A stretch of DNA of 64,000 bases from G963691835 sp963691835 (GCA_963691835.1 OY829383.1:2852001-2916000), one strand, 5' to 3'. Counted from the first letter of the stretch, positions 1 through 8,308 are shown. Numbers and translations are program-made. Notes: a model not told the origin generated them from the sequence alone.

Positions 1-569
1 GCCTGCCGGTATCGGATGATCGGGCCGGAGAGGGCGAGATAGTCCTCGTCGAAAGCCGCACCGACACGCATGTCGAGGAGGTGACGCAAGGTTGCGCCGC
101 GATACGCGGTCTCGGAAACCTCGGGGATGAGATCGGTCACCGGCCGGTCAAGATCCAGCATGCCCTTCTCTTCAAGAATCCCCGCGATCAGACCCAGCAC
201 CGACTTCGAGACGGACATCAGGATGTGCGGTGTATGCGGCTCGTTTCCGCGCGCATAGCGCTCGAGCGCCACGCGGCCATCTTTCAGCACCACAATGCCG
301 TCGGTTTCCGTTTCAGCGAGAAAGGCATCCAGATCCAGGGCTTGCCCGTCGTCCCCCGCCACCGTGACCTGGTCGAGGGCGCCGGTCTCCGCGGCCGTCA
401 GGCTCCAGACATCATCGGGGTCATTGGCGATGTCGGCGGACGGGACGATCTCGCGGACATGATGGAACGCCCACTGATTGAACGGTGATGTTCGCCAGTT
501 GGCCAACGTGACCTGTCCGGCCGACTCCGGCGGGAAGGCGTCCATCAGGTTGTTTTCGTCATGCGGCAT
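1..569 (-). CDS. Serine hydrolase, beta-lactamase/6-aminohexanoate-dimer hydrolase family (partial)
   Basis: This is the N-terminal 189 codons of a gene that runs off the left edge. The frame is open from an ATG at 567-569 to base 1. The SxxK nucleophile motif reads SVSK, within 'ILMSVSKSVLGL' at about residues 109-120, and a 'GRVALERYARG' strand comes just before it. This order is typical of class C beta-lactamase-like serine hydrolases such as 6-aminohexanoate-dimer hydrolase or esterases. No signal peptide is visible, so a cytoplasmic esterase or amidase is more likely than a true beta-lactamase. The Tyr and C-terminal motifs lie outside the window, so the substrate cannot be inferred. It faces the same way as the Fe-ADH gene, with a 98-bp gap between them. 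Confidence 0.8.
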   Translation of the reverse strand, partial: MPHDENNLMDAFPPESAGQVTLANWRTSPFNQWAFHHVREIVPSADIANDPDDVWSLTAAETGALDQVTVAGDDGQALDLDAFLAETETDGIVVLKDGRVALERYARGNEPHTPHILMSVSKSVLGLIAGILEEKGMLDLDRPVTDLIPEVSETAYRGATLRHLLDMRVGAAFDEDYLALSGPIIRYRQ

Positions 570-667
570 TCATTGTGTCCCGTCTGGTAGCAGGCTTGGC
601 GAAGCGTTCATTCAGGCGCCGATTGTCCGCGGCTCGTCGGGACACAACATCATTTGCTCGGACCGTC

Positions 668-1822
668 CTAAAGCGCATTCGAGTAGATCTCATGGGCCGC
701 CTCAAGGGTCATTTCCCGGGGGTTGTTGATGAGGAGACGTTCCTGTTTCATCGCGTCTTCCGCCAGCATCGGCAGGTGATTGTGGTTCACCCCGACCTCA
801 GACAACCGGGATTGCATCCCGAGTTCAGGCCCCAGGGCCAGGAAGCCCTGAACAAGACCGTCCGCGCGCGCAGCTTCTGATTTGCCGGCAAGGTCAGGAA
901 AGATCACCGGTGCGAGTTCGGCATAGGCTGCAGACGCCTCGGGCATGTTGAACTCCAGCACGTATGGCAGGACGAGCGCGTTCGACAGGCCGTGGGGCAC
1001 GTGAAAATGACCGCCCAACGGGTAGGCCAGGGCGTGAACCGCGGCGACCGGCGCGTTTGCGAAAGCCATACCCGCAAGCATCGAGCCCATGAGCATGTTG
1101 GCCCGGGCGTTCCGGTCCTCTGGAGTGAAACAAGCAGTGCGGATGTTTCTGCCCAACAGTTCCAAAGCCTGCTTGGCCAAGCAGTCCGACACCACGTTCT
1201 TCAAACGCTTCGAGGTGAAGGCCTCGATCGCGTGGACCATCGCATCGATGCCGGTCGCCGCCGTGACCGGGGCCGGTAGCCCCACGGTGAGTTCAGCGTC
1301 CAGAATGGCGTAGTCGGGAAGAAGTTGTGGTGAGACGACACCCTTTTTCTCGTTGGTCCCTGTTGTGACGATTGAGATCGGTGTCACCTCGGATCCTGTC
1401 CCGGCGGTCGTCGGTGCGAGAACGAGCGGTAGTCTTTCACCGCGAACGAAATTTACCCCATACATTTCGACGATCGGCTGGTCGGTGTTGAGCAGGATCG
1501 CAATGAGCTTTGCCGTATCCAACGATGACCCCCCACCGACGGATGCCACGCAATCGACATGCTCCGCACGTGCCTGCTCCACCGCGTCCAAGATCATCGC
1601 CTCGGGCGGGTCCGGCTGAACGTCTGGGAACGTCCAGACATCCAGCCCGGCTTCCCGAAAACCATCGAGAGCCGCCTCGGCAAGGCCCAGGTCCAGGATC
1701 ACCCGGTCGGTAACAAAAGCAACTTTGCGGCAGCCTTGTTTGGCCAGGATCTCACCGATCTTGGCGGTTCCACCGATCTCCGCCAACACCGACCGTGTGG
1801 TCTGAAAGTGGAAGGTGTCCAT
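668..1822 (-). CDS. Iron-containing (type III) alcohol dehydrogenase
   Basis: This 384-residue NAD(P)-dependent alcohol dehydrogenase has normal family length. It carries the nucleotide-binding GGGSS motif (about residue 96), TTAGTGSE, and the four metal ligands D and H in 'GIDAMVHAIEAF', and H and H in 'AVHALAYPLGGHFHVPHG'. The family normally uses Fe2+, sometimes Zn2+, and oxidises primary alcohols or reduces aldehydes. The gene is divergent from zur, and a Zur-type box lies in the 108-bp shared promoter region. Control by Zur is therefore likely (inference). An iron enzyme induced under zinc starvation could stand in for a zinc alcohol dehydrogenase. The exact alcohol substrate is not evident. 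Confidence 0.9.
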   Translation of the reverse strand: MDTFHFQTTRSVLAEIGGTAKIGEILAKQGCRKVAFVTDRVILDLGLAEAALDGFREAGLDVWTFPDVQPDPPEAMILDAVEQARAEHVDCVASVGGGSSLDTAKLIAILLNTDQPIVEMYGVNFVRGERLPLVLAPTTAGTGSEVTPISIVTTGTNEKKGVVSPQLLPDYAILDAELTVGLPAPVTAATGIDAMVHAIEAFTSKRLKNVVSDCLAKQALELLGRNIRTACFTPEDRNARANMLMGSMLAGMAFANAPVAAVHALAYPLGGHFHVPHGLSNALVLPYVLEFNMPEASAAYAELAPVIFPDLAGKSEAARADGLVQGFLALGPELGMQSRLSEVGVNHNHLPMLAEDAMKQERLLINNPREMTLEAAHEIYSNAL

Positions 1823-1878
1823 GTGATGTCTCCATTGGGTCTGAGGCGAATGCGGGGGTGGGTGAACTCGGCCGTTGC

Positions 1879-1896
1879 GTTACAGTATAACGTAAC
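1879..1896. promoter_or_regulatory. Zur box 1 (shared zur / Fe-ADH promoter)
   Basis: The 18-bp dyad GTTACAGTATAACGTAAC reads, on the other strand, as GTTACGTTATACTGTAAC. It aligns with the sites at 9518, 10938 and 11066, and all four share ACGTTATA. It lies 34 bp upstream of the zur GTG and 56 bp upstream of the Fe-ADH ATG, which suits repression of both directions and autoregulation of zur. Known proteobacterial Zur sites are AT-rich dyads built on GTTATA..TATAAC. Confidence 0.8.
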
Positions 1897-1930
1897 GTAA
1901 AACGCCGCTGATTTCTGTTGGAGGTAAAGC

Positions 1931-2329
1931 GTGAGCACGAGAGGCGAACGAACACAGGCTCAGGTATTGGCGGTGTTGCGTAAGCATGAATGCCCCCTGT
2001 CCGCATACCAGATCCTGGCTGAGCTCAGCAGGGATAACCCGAAAATGGCGCCGCCGACAGTCTACCGCGCGTTGGCGGCTTTGATGAAACAAGGGCATGT
2101 GCACCGTCTTGAGTCTCTGAATGCCTTCGTCGCTTGCAAGTGCGACGTGCACCAGCGGGCCTCGATCTTATCGATATGCAACAACTGTGGAACTGTGGCT
2201 GAAAGCGTAGAGCCGGAACTGATGAGCCAGTTATCCAGCATTCTCAGCAAGTCCGGGTTTGAGCCGACCCGGCATGTGATCGAGGTTCATGGCCGGTGCG
2301 CGGCTTGCGGTGATGAGGCTTCGCCATGA
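1931..2329 (+). CDS. zur: Zinc uptake regulator Zur (Fur family)
   Basis: This is a 132-residue Fur-family repressor. The N-terminal half is a winged helix ('PPTVYRALAALMKQGHVHRLE' region), and the C-terminal half is the dimerisation and metal domain. Metal-site residues include the CxxC pairs CNNC (near residue 84) and CAAC (near residue 125), plus H and C in 'CKCDVHQ'. Assignment to Zur rather than Fur rests on context: it heads the znu operon and a COG0523 gene follows. The start is a GTG preceded by GAGGTAAAG. Its stop overlaps the next start as ATGA. With zinc bound it is expected to repress the four boxes in this island. Confidence 0.92.
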   Translation: MSTRGERTQAQVLAVLRKHECPLSAYQILAELSRDNPKMAPPTVYRALAALMKQGHVHRLESLNAFVACKCDVHQRASILSICNNCGTVAESVEPELMSQLSSILSKSGFEPTRHVIEVHGRCAACGDEASP

Positions 2330-2457
2330 ACGGCCGGCATCAGATGCTTCGTCTCCTTCTGCTCGGTGCGGGCCCCCGTTTGGCGGGGGCGGCTCTGATC
2401 GTGGCAGCCCTTTGGGCGGGTTTTCTGTGGGCCACGTCAAAACCGGGGGCGCTATGA
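2326..2457 (+). CDS. Small single-pass membrane protein between zur and znuC
   Basis: A 43-codon frame exactly fills the gap between zur and znuC. Its ATG overlaps the zur stop (ATGA, 2326-2329) and its TGA overlaps the znuC ATG (2454-2457). The peptide starts MNGRHQMLRLLLLGAG, has one hydrophobic stretch (about residues 8-36, with a short charged/glycine break) and ends in TSKPGAL. Four-base overlaps at both ends indicate translational coupling, which supports it as a real gene. I do not recognise a family. Its place suggests a partner of the ZnuBC membrane complex or a leader that couples translation. Confidence 0.7.
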   Translation: MNGRHQMLRLLLLGAGPRLAGAALIVAALWAGFLWATSKPGAL

Positions 2458-3197
2458 GTTCGGCGGTTGCCTTCCAGGGCTTGACGTTGGGCTACGACCG
2501 GCAGCCCGCGGTTCAGCATTTGGATACCGAGATTGCCGAGGGCAGTCTGACGGCGATCGTCGGTCCGAACGGGGCTGGCAAGTCCACGCTCCTCAAGAGT
2601 GTCGTCGGTACGCTCGCTCCTTGGGAGGGTCAGGTGGCGCTGGGACGGCTGGGCCGGGAAGACATCGCCTATCTGCCGCAACAGTCGGACATTGACCGTG
2701 CCTTTCCCCTGTACGTGGTCGATCTCGTCGCTATGGGGCTTTGGCGGGATATCGGCGCCTTCGGCTGGTTTCGCAAGGCCCACTACACAAGGGTGGAGGC
2801 CGCGATCGCGGCCGTCGGACTGACGGGATTTGAGAATCGCGCGATCGGGTCGCTGTCGGGTGGACAGATGCAACGCGCGCTGTTTGCGCGGCTGCTTCTG
2901 CAGGACGCGCGGCTTGTGCTTCTCGACGAGCCTTTCACCGCGATCGATGCCCGGACCATGGCCGATCTGATCACCTTAATCCACGTTTGGCACGGAGAAG
3001 GACGCACCGTTCTCGCCGTACTTCATGATCAGGATATCGTCCGGGACCATTTTCCGCGGACCATGATGTTGGCTCGCGAACTTGTGGCTCACGGGCCGAC
3101 GGCTCAGGCCCTCACGGCAGAGAACCAGTTCAAGGCCCGCCAGATGTGCGAAGCCTGTGCTGGTCCGCCCCATGTTTGCGGGCGCAGTGCGGCATGA
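2454..3197 (+). CDS. znuC: Zinc ABC transporter ATPase ZnuC
   Basis: This 247-residue ABC ATPase powers zinc import through ZnuB. It shows Walker A GPNGAGKST (residues 37-45), signature LSGGQMQRA (134-142), Walker B LVLLDEP (154-160) and the H-loop 'LHDQ'. The C-terminus carries several Cys and His (MCEACAGPPHVC), as seen in some metal-type ATPases. An in-frame ATG upstream at 2289 would give a longer protein, but that lies inside zur. The 2454 start matches where family members begin and overlaps the small upstream ORF. It overlaps znuB by ATGA. Confidence 0.93.
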   Translation: MSSAVAFQGLTLGYDRQPAVQHLDTEIAEGSLTAIVGPNGAGKSTLLKSVVGTLAPWEGQVALGRLGREDIAYLPQQSDIDRAFPLYVVDLVAMGLWRDIGAFGWFRKAHYTRVEAAIAAVGLTGFENRAIGSLSGGQMQRALFARLLLQDARLVLLDEPFTAIDARTMADLITLIHVWHGEGRTVLAVLHDQDIVRDHFPRTMMLARELVAHGPTAQALTAENQFKARQMCEACAGPPHVCGRSAA

Positions 3198-4063
3198 TCT
3201 GGGAACTGGTCGTCTCACCGTTCGCTGACTTTGGGTTCATGCGCCGCGCGCTGCTTGGCTGCATCGCGATATCCATCGGTGCGACGCCGGTCGGCGTTTT
3301 CCTGATGCTCCGGCGGATGAGCCTGACGGGCGACGCGATGGCACACGCAATCCTGCCTGGGGCCGCATTCGGCTACCTGGTGTCGGGACTATCGCTGGGC
3401 GCAATGACCATAGGGGGGCTCGTGGCCGGTATGGCTGTGGCACTCCTCTCGGGGTTGGTCAGCCGTGTCACGGCATTGCGGGAGGATGCCAGCCTTGCGG
3501 CTTTCTATCTGATCTCCTTGGCGCTCGGCGTTCTGATCGTCTCGACCCGGGGAAGCAATGTCGATCTGATGCACGTGCTCTTCGGCACGGTGCTCGCACT
3601 GGATGACGCTGCGCTGATCCTTGTGTGCACCATTGCCAGCGTTACGATTATGGTTCTCGCAGCGTTGTTCCGGGCGCTCGTCATGGAATGCGCCGATCCT
3701 CAGTTCCTGCGATCGGTCAGTGGACTCAGCGCGGTAACGCACTTCACATTCCTCACCCTCGTGGTCATGAACCTTGTTGGCGGGTTCCACGCGCTCGGCA
3801 CGCTGATGGCGGTCGGCATCATGATTTTGCCGGCTGCGGGCGCGCGTTTTTGGGCGTCGAGCATCGGCGGACTCATCATGGCCGCTGTATCCATTGCCAT
3901 GCTGTCCAGTCTGATCGGACTGCTGCTCTCCTTCCACTACAGCTTGCCGTCCGGCCCCGCGATCATCCTTGTGGCAGGCGTATTCTACGCGACGTCTCTG
4001 ACCGTTGGATCGGTCGGCGGTCTCCTCACGCGGACACTGCCGCGTCCTCAACCCGATGCTTGA
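3194..4063 (+). CDS. znuB: Zinc ABC transporter permease ZnuB
   Basis: This 289-residue integral membrane protein of the ABC-3 family has several hydrophobic helices and the conserved segments 'RRMSLTGDAMAHAILPGAA' and 'GFHALGTLMAVGIMILPAA', typical of Zn/Mn permeases. It forms the channel fed by ZnuA and driven by ZnuC. The ATG at 3194 overlaps the znuC stop. An upstream in-frame ATG at 3146 lies inside znuC and is less likely. It is translationally coupled within the zur operon. Confidence 0.93.
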   Translation: MIWELVVSPFADFGFMRRALLGCIAISIGATPVGVFLMLRRMSLTGDAMAHAILPGAAFGYLVSGLSLGAMTIGGLVAGMAVALLSGLVSRVTALREDASLAAFYLISLALGVLIVSTRGSNVDLMHVLFGTVLALDDAALILVCTIASVTIMVLAALFRALVMECADPQFLRSVSGLSAVTHFTFLTLVVMNLVGGFHALGTLMAVGIMILPAAGARFWASSIGGLIMAAVSIAMLSSLIGLLLSFHYSLPSGPAIILVAGVFYATSLTVGSVGGLLTRTLPRPQPDA

Positions 4064-4073
4064 AAGGAATCCC

Positions 4074-5156
4074 ATGACGACCCGCAGAACTCTTCTGACG
4101 TCCGTCGCCGTTTTGGCTGCCTTGTCGTTTGGCAGCCCCGCTTTTGCGCAGTCAAGCAAGCCAATGCCCGTCGTGGCCACCTTTTCGATCCTCGGTGACA
4201 TGGTGACCCGGATCGGTGGCTCTCATATCGCTGTTACCACACTGGTGGGACCGGACGGTGACGCGCACGTCTATCAACCGACGCCGGCTGATGCGCGCTC
4301 GGTGAGCAGCGCCGATGTCCTCTTCGTGAATGGACTCGAGTTTGAAGGCTGGATCGACCGTCTGGTCGATGCGTCTGGGTTCGATGGCGTTCGCGTTGTA
4401 GCGACCAAAGGGATCGATGCGATTCCGTTCGATGATCACGACGATGAACACGATGATCATGCCGAACATGACAAGGATGAGCACGGTCACGACAAGCACG
4501 ATGATGAGCATGCCCATGACAAGCATGCCCATGACAAGCATGCACACGATAAGCATGACGAAGACGAGCACGCCCACGACAAGCACGACGACGAGAAGCA
4601 TGATGATCATGCCGGTCACGATCACGGCGCCTTCGACCCTCACGCATGGCAGAGCCTTGGGCACGCCGTAAGTTACGTTGATAACATCACGGCGGCGCTG
4701 GCCAAAGCCGACCCTGCGAACGCTTCGACCTATTACGAGAACAGAGCTGCCTACGTCGCCGAGATCGAAGCCTTGGAAGCCGATGTCCGGGCGATGATCG
4801 ACGCGATCCCTGAGAACAAGCGAACGATTGTGACGTCTCACGATGCCTTCGGTTATTTCGCGGACGCGTATGGCCTTACCTTCGAGGCGCCGCAGGGCCT
4901 CAGCACTGAGAGCGAGCCGTCAGCCGCGGACGTGGCCAAGATGATTGTCCAAATTCGCGAGGAGAGCATCTCAGCCGTCTTCGTGGAGACCGTCACAGAC
5001 AACCGATTGCTTGAGCAAATTGCCAATGAAACGGGTGCCACCATCGGCGGGACGCTCTACTCGGATGCGCTGTCCAGCTCTGATGGTCCGGCCTCTACCT
5101 ACCTCGACATGATGCGCCACAACGCGACGACGCTTGCCGCCGCGCTCGGATCTTAA
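4074..5156 (+). CDS. znuA: Periplasmic zinc-binding protein ZnuA with long His/Asp-rich loop
   Basis: This is a 360-residue solute-binding protein of the metal (cluster A-I) family. It begins with a Sec signal peptide (residues 1-25, cleavage after AFA). Conserved zinc ligands are visible at H65 ('DAHVYQP'), the His of 'FDPHAWQS', the His of 'VTSHDAFGYF' and a late acidic residue. Between residues 122 and about 187 is a highly charged loop with about 21 His, built partly from repeats of H-D-K-H-A. This loop is typical of ZnuA but long here. The ATG at 4074 has a GAAAGGA ribosome site. It follows znuB by 10 bp. Confidence 0.95.
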   Translation: MTTRRTLLTSVAVLAALSFGSPAFAQSSKPMPVVATFSILGDMVTRIGGSHIAVTTLVGPDGDAHVYQPTPADARSVSSADVLFVNGLEFEGWIDRLVDASGFDGVRVVATKGIDAIPFDDHDDEHDDHAEHDKDEHGHDKHDDEHAHDKHAHDKHAHDKHDEDEHAHDKHDDEKHDDHAGHDHGAFDPHAWQSLGHAVSYVDNITAALAKADPANASTYYENRAAYVAEIEALEADVRAMIDAIPENKRTIVTSHDAFGYFADAYGLTFEAPQGLSTESEPSAADVAKMIVQIREESISAVFVETVTDNRLLEQIANETGATIGGTLYSDALSSSDGPASTYLDMMRHNATTLAAALGS

Positions 5157-5166
5157 GGGACCTGCC

Positions 5167-6384
5167 ATGAATGAAATGTCACCCCGCCTTCCTGTCACGG
5201 TCCTCTCCGGTTTTCTGGGGGCCGGAAAGACGACGCTGCTGAACCGCGTCCTGAACAATCGCGAAGGCCGGCGTGTCGCGGTCATTGTGAACGATATGTC
5301 CGAGGTCAACATCGACGCCGATCTGGTCCGTGCGGACACGGAACTCAGCCGGACAGATGAGACGTTGGTCGAGATGTCGAACGGCTGCATCTGCTGCACC
5401 CTCCGGGACGACCTGCTCGCCGAGGTCCGGCGTCTCGCGGGCGAGGGGCGGTTCGACTACCTTCTGATCGAGTCCACGGGCATCTCTGAACCGCTGCCGG
5501 TGGCGGCGACTTTTGAGTTCCGCGACGCCGAAGGCGAGAGCCTGTCCGATGTGGCACGGCTGGACACCATGGTCACGGTCGTGGACGCGGTGAACCTCCT
5601 GAGAGACTTCTCCAGTCATGATTTCCTGCGGGACCGGGGAGAAACGTTGGGCGAGGAAGATGAACGCACCCTTGTTCATCTTCTGACGGATCAGATCGAG
5701 TTCGCCGACGTCGTCATCCTGAACAAGGTTGATGACGCGACACCCGATCAGGTCGATGCAGCCCGCAAGATCATCCGCAGCCTGAACGCCGTCGCGCAGA
5801 TCATCGAGACCAACCACTCGAACGTCCAAGCGGACGCCATTCTCGACACCGGGCTGTTCGACTTCGAAAAGGCCCACGAGCACCCCTTGTGGGTGAAGGA
5901 ACTCTATGGCGCTGCCGACCACGTGCCAGAGACCGAAGAGTACGGCGTCACCAGTACCGTCTATCGAGCCCGTCGGCCCTTCGTGCCGGAGAAGATCAAG
6001 GCCATCTTCGACGGGGACTTGCCGGGCGTCATTCGGGCTAAGGGTCATTTCTGGCTCACCACGCGCCCGGATTGGGTCCTGGAGTTCTCCCTCGCGGGTG
6101 CCCTGTCCGGTGTTGAGCCACTCGGCACTTGGTGGGCGGCTGTCCCGAAGGAGCGTTGGCCGGACAGTGAGGCAGGGCGCGCCTATATGGAAGATAAATG
6201 GCAGGAACCCTGGGGCGACCGCCGCCAGGAGATCGTCTTCATTGGGAGCGGGATTGACTGGCCCGCGTTGAAGGCTCGGCTTGACGCAGCATTGCTGCCT
6301 GAGGGCGTCGCCAGCGACCCAGAGAGCTTGCCGGACCTCCCGGATCCGTTTCCCGTCTGGCGTCGCGCGGACGCAGCGGAATGA
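5167..6384 (+). CDS. COG0523 GTPase, ZigA/YciC-type zinc metallochaperone
   Basis: This is a 405-residue G3E-family P-loop GTPase. It shows Walker A GFLGAGKTT (residues 15-23), the family metal motif CICC within NGCICCTL (74-77), ESTG, and the guanine-recognition NKVD. The C-terminal CobW-type domain contains 'GHFWLTTRPDWVLEFS' and the WWAAVP region of the ZigA/YjiA branch. Zur-controlled members are thought to deliver zinc to client proteins during starvation. It starts 10 bp after znuA and overlaps the next gene by ATGA. The likely clients are metalloenzymes of the same regulon (inference). Confidence 0.92.
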   Translation: MNEMSPRLPVTVLSGFLGAGKTTLLNRVLNNREGRRVAVIVNDMSEVNIDADLVRADTELSRTDETLVEMSNGCICCTLRDDLLAEVRRLAGEGRFDYLLIESTGISEPLPVAATFEFRDAEGESLSDVARLDTMVTVVDAVNLLRDFSSHDFLRDRGETLGEEDERTLVHLLTDQIEFADVVILNKVDDATPDQVDAARKIIRSLNAVAQIIETNHSNVQADAILDTGLFDFEKAHEHPLWVKELYGAADHVPETEEYGVTSTVYRARRPFVPEKIKAIFDGDLPGVIRAKGHFWLTTRPDWVLEFSLAGALSGVEPLGTWWAAVPKERWPDSEAGRAYMEDKWQEPWGDRRQEIVFIGSGIDWPALKARLDAALLPEGVASDPESLPDLPDPFPVWRRADAAE

Positions 6385-7037
6385 CGGCCGCCGGAGAGGT
6401 CATGTCCTTCGACGCTCCGGCCAGTGTCCACTATGCCGACACGCCGGAAGGCCTGTCGGCGATCCAACGACCAGACTGCGCTGCGGCCATATGGCGGCGC
6501 AGTCCGACGCCCGACTTCCAGTCTTGGATTGACTCTCTGGCGCCGGACCAGCTACCGAGTGCCCGCGTCATCTTACGACCCGGCGACGTCCGCGAGGCGG
6601 CGACGCAAGTCTGCGAGATATGCGGCACGCCTGAATGCCTCGAACGCAGAATGCTGGTTGAAGACACCGCCGCCGTCGCCGAGATCTTCGCTGATCTGAT
6701 GCAAGCGGAGTTTCTGAGACTGCGCTTCAACGTCATCGACACGAATGCATGCTGGAAGTTCCATATCGATACCGTGACGGCGCGCCTCGTGTGCACCTAT
6801 CGCGGCACCGGAACGCAGTACGGCTTCCCGACAAGTGACGCGGAGCCTCCAAAGATCTTCACTGTTGGAACCGGGGCGCCGATTCTTTTGCGCGGCAAGC
6901 TTTGGCCAGAGCGGCCGGATGCGGGCCTCCGGCACCGTTCACCCCGCATAGAAGGGACCGGCGAGACCCGCCTCGTGCTTGTCCTGGATCCGATTGCTGA
7001 TCCGGACGGATCGGAGAGGTCAACGCTCATCCACTAA
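6381..7037 (+). CDS. DUF1826 family protein
   Basis: This 218-residue soluble protein matches the DUF1826 pattern. The core is 'MQAEFLRLRFNVIDTNACWKFHIDTVTARLVCTYRGTGTQY' (about residues 107-147), with H, D and C residues that could bind metal or act as a 2-oxoglutarate-type iron site. A second part reads 'GAPILLRGKLWP'. DUF1826 genes are known to neighbour Zur-controlled COG0523 genes, which agrees with the position here. A CxxC-like 'CEICGTPEC' lies near residue 80. The biochemical role is unknown. The gene overlaps the GTPase stop by four bases and is therefore co-translated. Confidence 0.8.
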   Translation: MTAAGEVMSFDAPASVHYADTPEGLSAIQRPDCAAAIWRRSPTPDFQSWIDSLAPDQLPSARVILRPGDVREAATQVCEICGTPECLERRMLVEDTAAVAEIFADLMQAEFLRLRFNVIDTNACWKFHIDTVTARLVCTYRGTGTQYGFPTSDAEPPKIFTVGTGAPILLRGKLWPERPDAGLRHRSPRIEGTGETRLVLVLDPIADPDGSERSTLIH

Positions 7038-7068
7038 CACCAAGAACAAGACCAAAGGGAGCTTCACC

Positions 7069-8232
7069 ATGAAAACGCGTGCCGCCATCGCCTGGGAACC
7101 CAACCGACCGCTGGAGATCGAGGAGATTGACCTCGAAGGGCCGAAAGAGGGGGAGGTTCTCGTTCGGATCGTGACGACAAGCCTTTGCCACACCGACGTT
7201 TTCACGCTCTCTGGGGAAGATCCCGAGGGGCTGTTCCCGTGTGTCCTGGGTCATGAGGGCTGCGGGGTCGTCGAAGAGGTCGGTAAGGGCGTGACATCCG
7301 TCGTCCCAGGTGACCACGTGATCCCGCTCTACGTTCCGGAAGATCCCAATTGCCCCTACATCAAGTCCGGTAAGACAAATCTCTGCCAGACGATCCGTAA
7401 GACCCAGGGTGCTGGTGTCATGCCCGATGGCACGTCCCGGTTCTCCTACAAGGGAAAGCAGATCCTGCACTACATGGGGACCAGCACGTTCAGCGAGTAC
7501 ACTGTGCTGCCTGAGATCTCCGTCGCCAAGATCACCAAAGACGCTCCCTTGTCCAAGGCGTCTGTAATGGGCTGCGCTGTGCCAACGGGGATTGGTGCCG
7601 TGCGCAACACAGCGAAGGTTGAAGCGGGGGCAACAGTTGCGGTCTTCGGCCTGGGTGCCGTCGGTATGGCGGTGATTCAGGGGGCGGTGCTGAACGGGGC
7701 GTCGCGGATCATTGGAATTGACATCAATCCATCCAAGTTCCCGCTGGCAAAGGCACTGGGCGCGACTGAGTGCATCAACCCCAAGGATCACAGCGAGCCG
7801 ATCCAGAACATCCTGGTCGAGATGACAGATGGTGGATTGGATTACACTTTCGAGGCGGTCGGAAACGTCGAGCTCATGCGCTCAGCTTTGGAGGCATGCC
7901 ATAAGGGCTGGGGTGAGTGCACCGTGATTGGTGTTGCCGGAGCCGGGCAGGAGATCGCGACGCGGCCCTTCCAGCTCGTCACGGGCCGGGTCTGGCGCGG
8001 CACCGCGTTTGGCGGTGTTTTGGGGCGCAGCCAACTTCCGGGAATGGTTGATGAGTGGTTGCGGGGGGATTTCAGTGTCGATCCCTACATCACGCACCAC
8101 ATGACGCATGGCCAGATCAATACAGCCTTTGATCTCTTGAAAGCCGGACAATCAATCCGATCGGTCATCCATTTTCAGCCGAGCAACACGATGACGGTGA
8201 ACACGCTTCCGGGAGATATCGTTCCGGAGTAA
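7069..8232 (+). CDS. frmA: Class III alcohol / S-(hydroxymethyl)glutathione dehydrogenase lacking half of the structural zinc site
   Basis: This 387-residue zinc alcohol dehydrogenase of class III oxidises S-hydroxymethylglutathione. Catalytic zinc ligands C40, H62 and C169 are kept, as are the glutathione-carboxylate Arg (R110, 'QTIRKTQG') and the DPEG loop. In ordinary class III enzymes the structural zinc is held by four Cys in a 'CGECKFC...NLC' block. Here the block reads 'PEDPNCPYIKSGKTNLC', so two positions are D92 and I98 and only C95 and C106 remain. A 14-residue tail is added at the end. It is the last gene of the zur operon, 31 bp after DUF1826. It looks like a low-zinc paralogue for zinc starvation. 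Confidence 0.92.
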   Translation: MKTRAAIAWEPNRPLEIEEIDLEGPKEGEVLVRIVTTSLCHTDVFTLSGEDPEGLFPCVLGHEGCGVVEEVGKGVTSVVPGDHVIPLYVPEDPNCPYIKSGKTNLCQTIRKTQGAGVMPDGTSRFSYKGKQILHYMGTSTFSEYTVLPEISVAKITKDAPLSKASVMGCAVPTGIGAVRNTAKVEAGATVAVFGLGAVGMAVIQGAVLNGASRIIGIDINPSKFPLAKALGATECINPKDHSEPIQNILVEMTDGGLDYTFEAVGNVELMRSALEACHKGWGECTVIGVAGAGQEIATRPFQLVTGRVWRGTAFGGVLGRSQLPGMVDEWLRGDFSVDPYITHHMTHGQINTAFDLLKAGQSIRSVIHFQPSNTMTVNTLPGDIVPE

Positions 8233-8308
8233 GCAGCGGACCGCCCGTGACACGCGTGATTGCGGGCTTGCCGGGCGCGCCGTTGGATCGGTAGGCAGGG
8301 AAAGTAAG

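Noticed and set aside
4434..4633. Short tandem DNA repeats that could suggest a CRISPR-like array
   Set aside because: The repeats are in frame, encode the His-rich ZnuA loop, and have no spacers.
4672..4692. GTTACGTTGATAACATCAC, resembling a Zur box, inside znuA
   Set aside because: It is within coding sequence, the dyad is imperfect, and it precedes no gene start.
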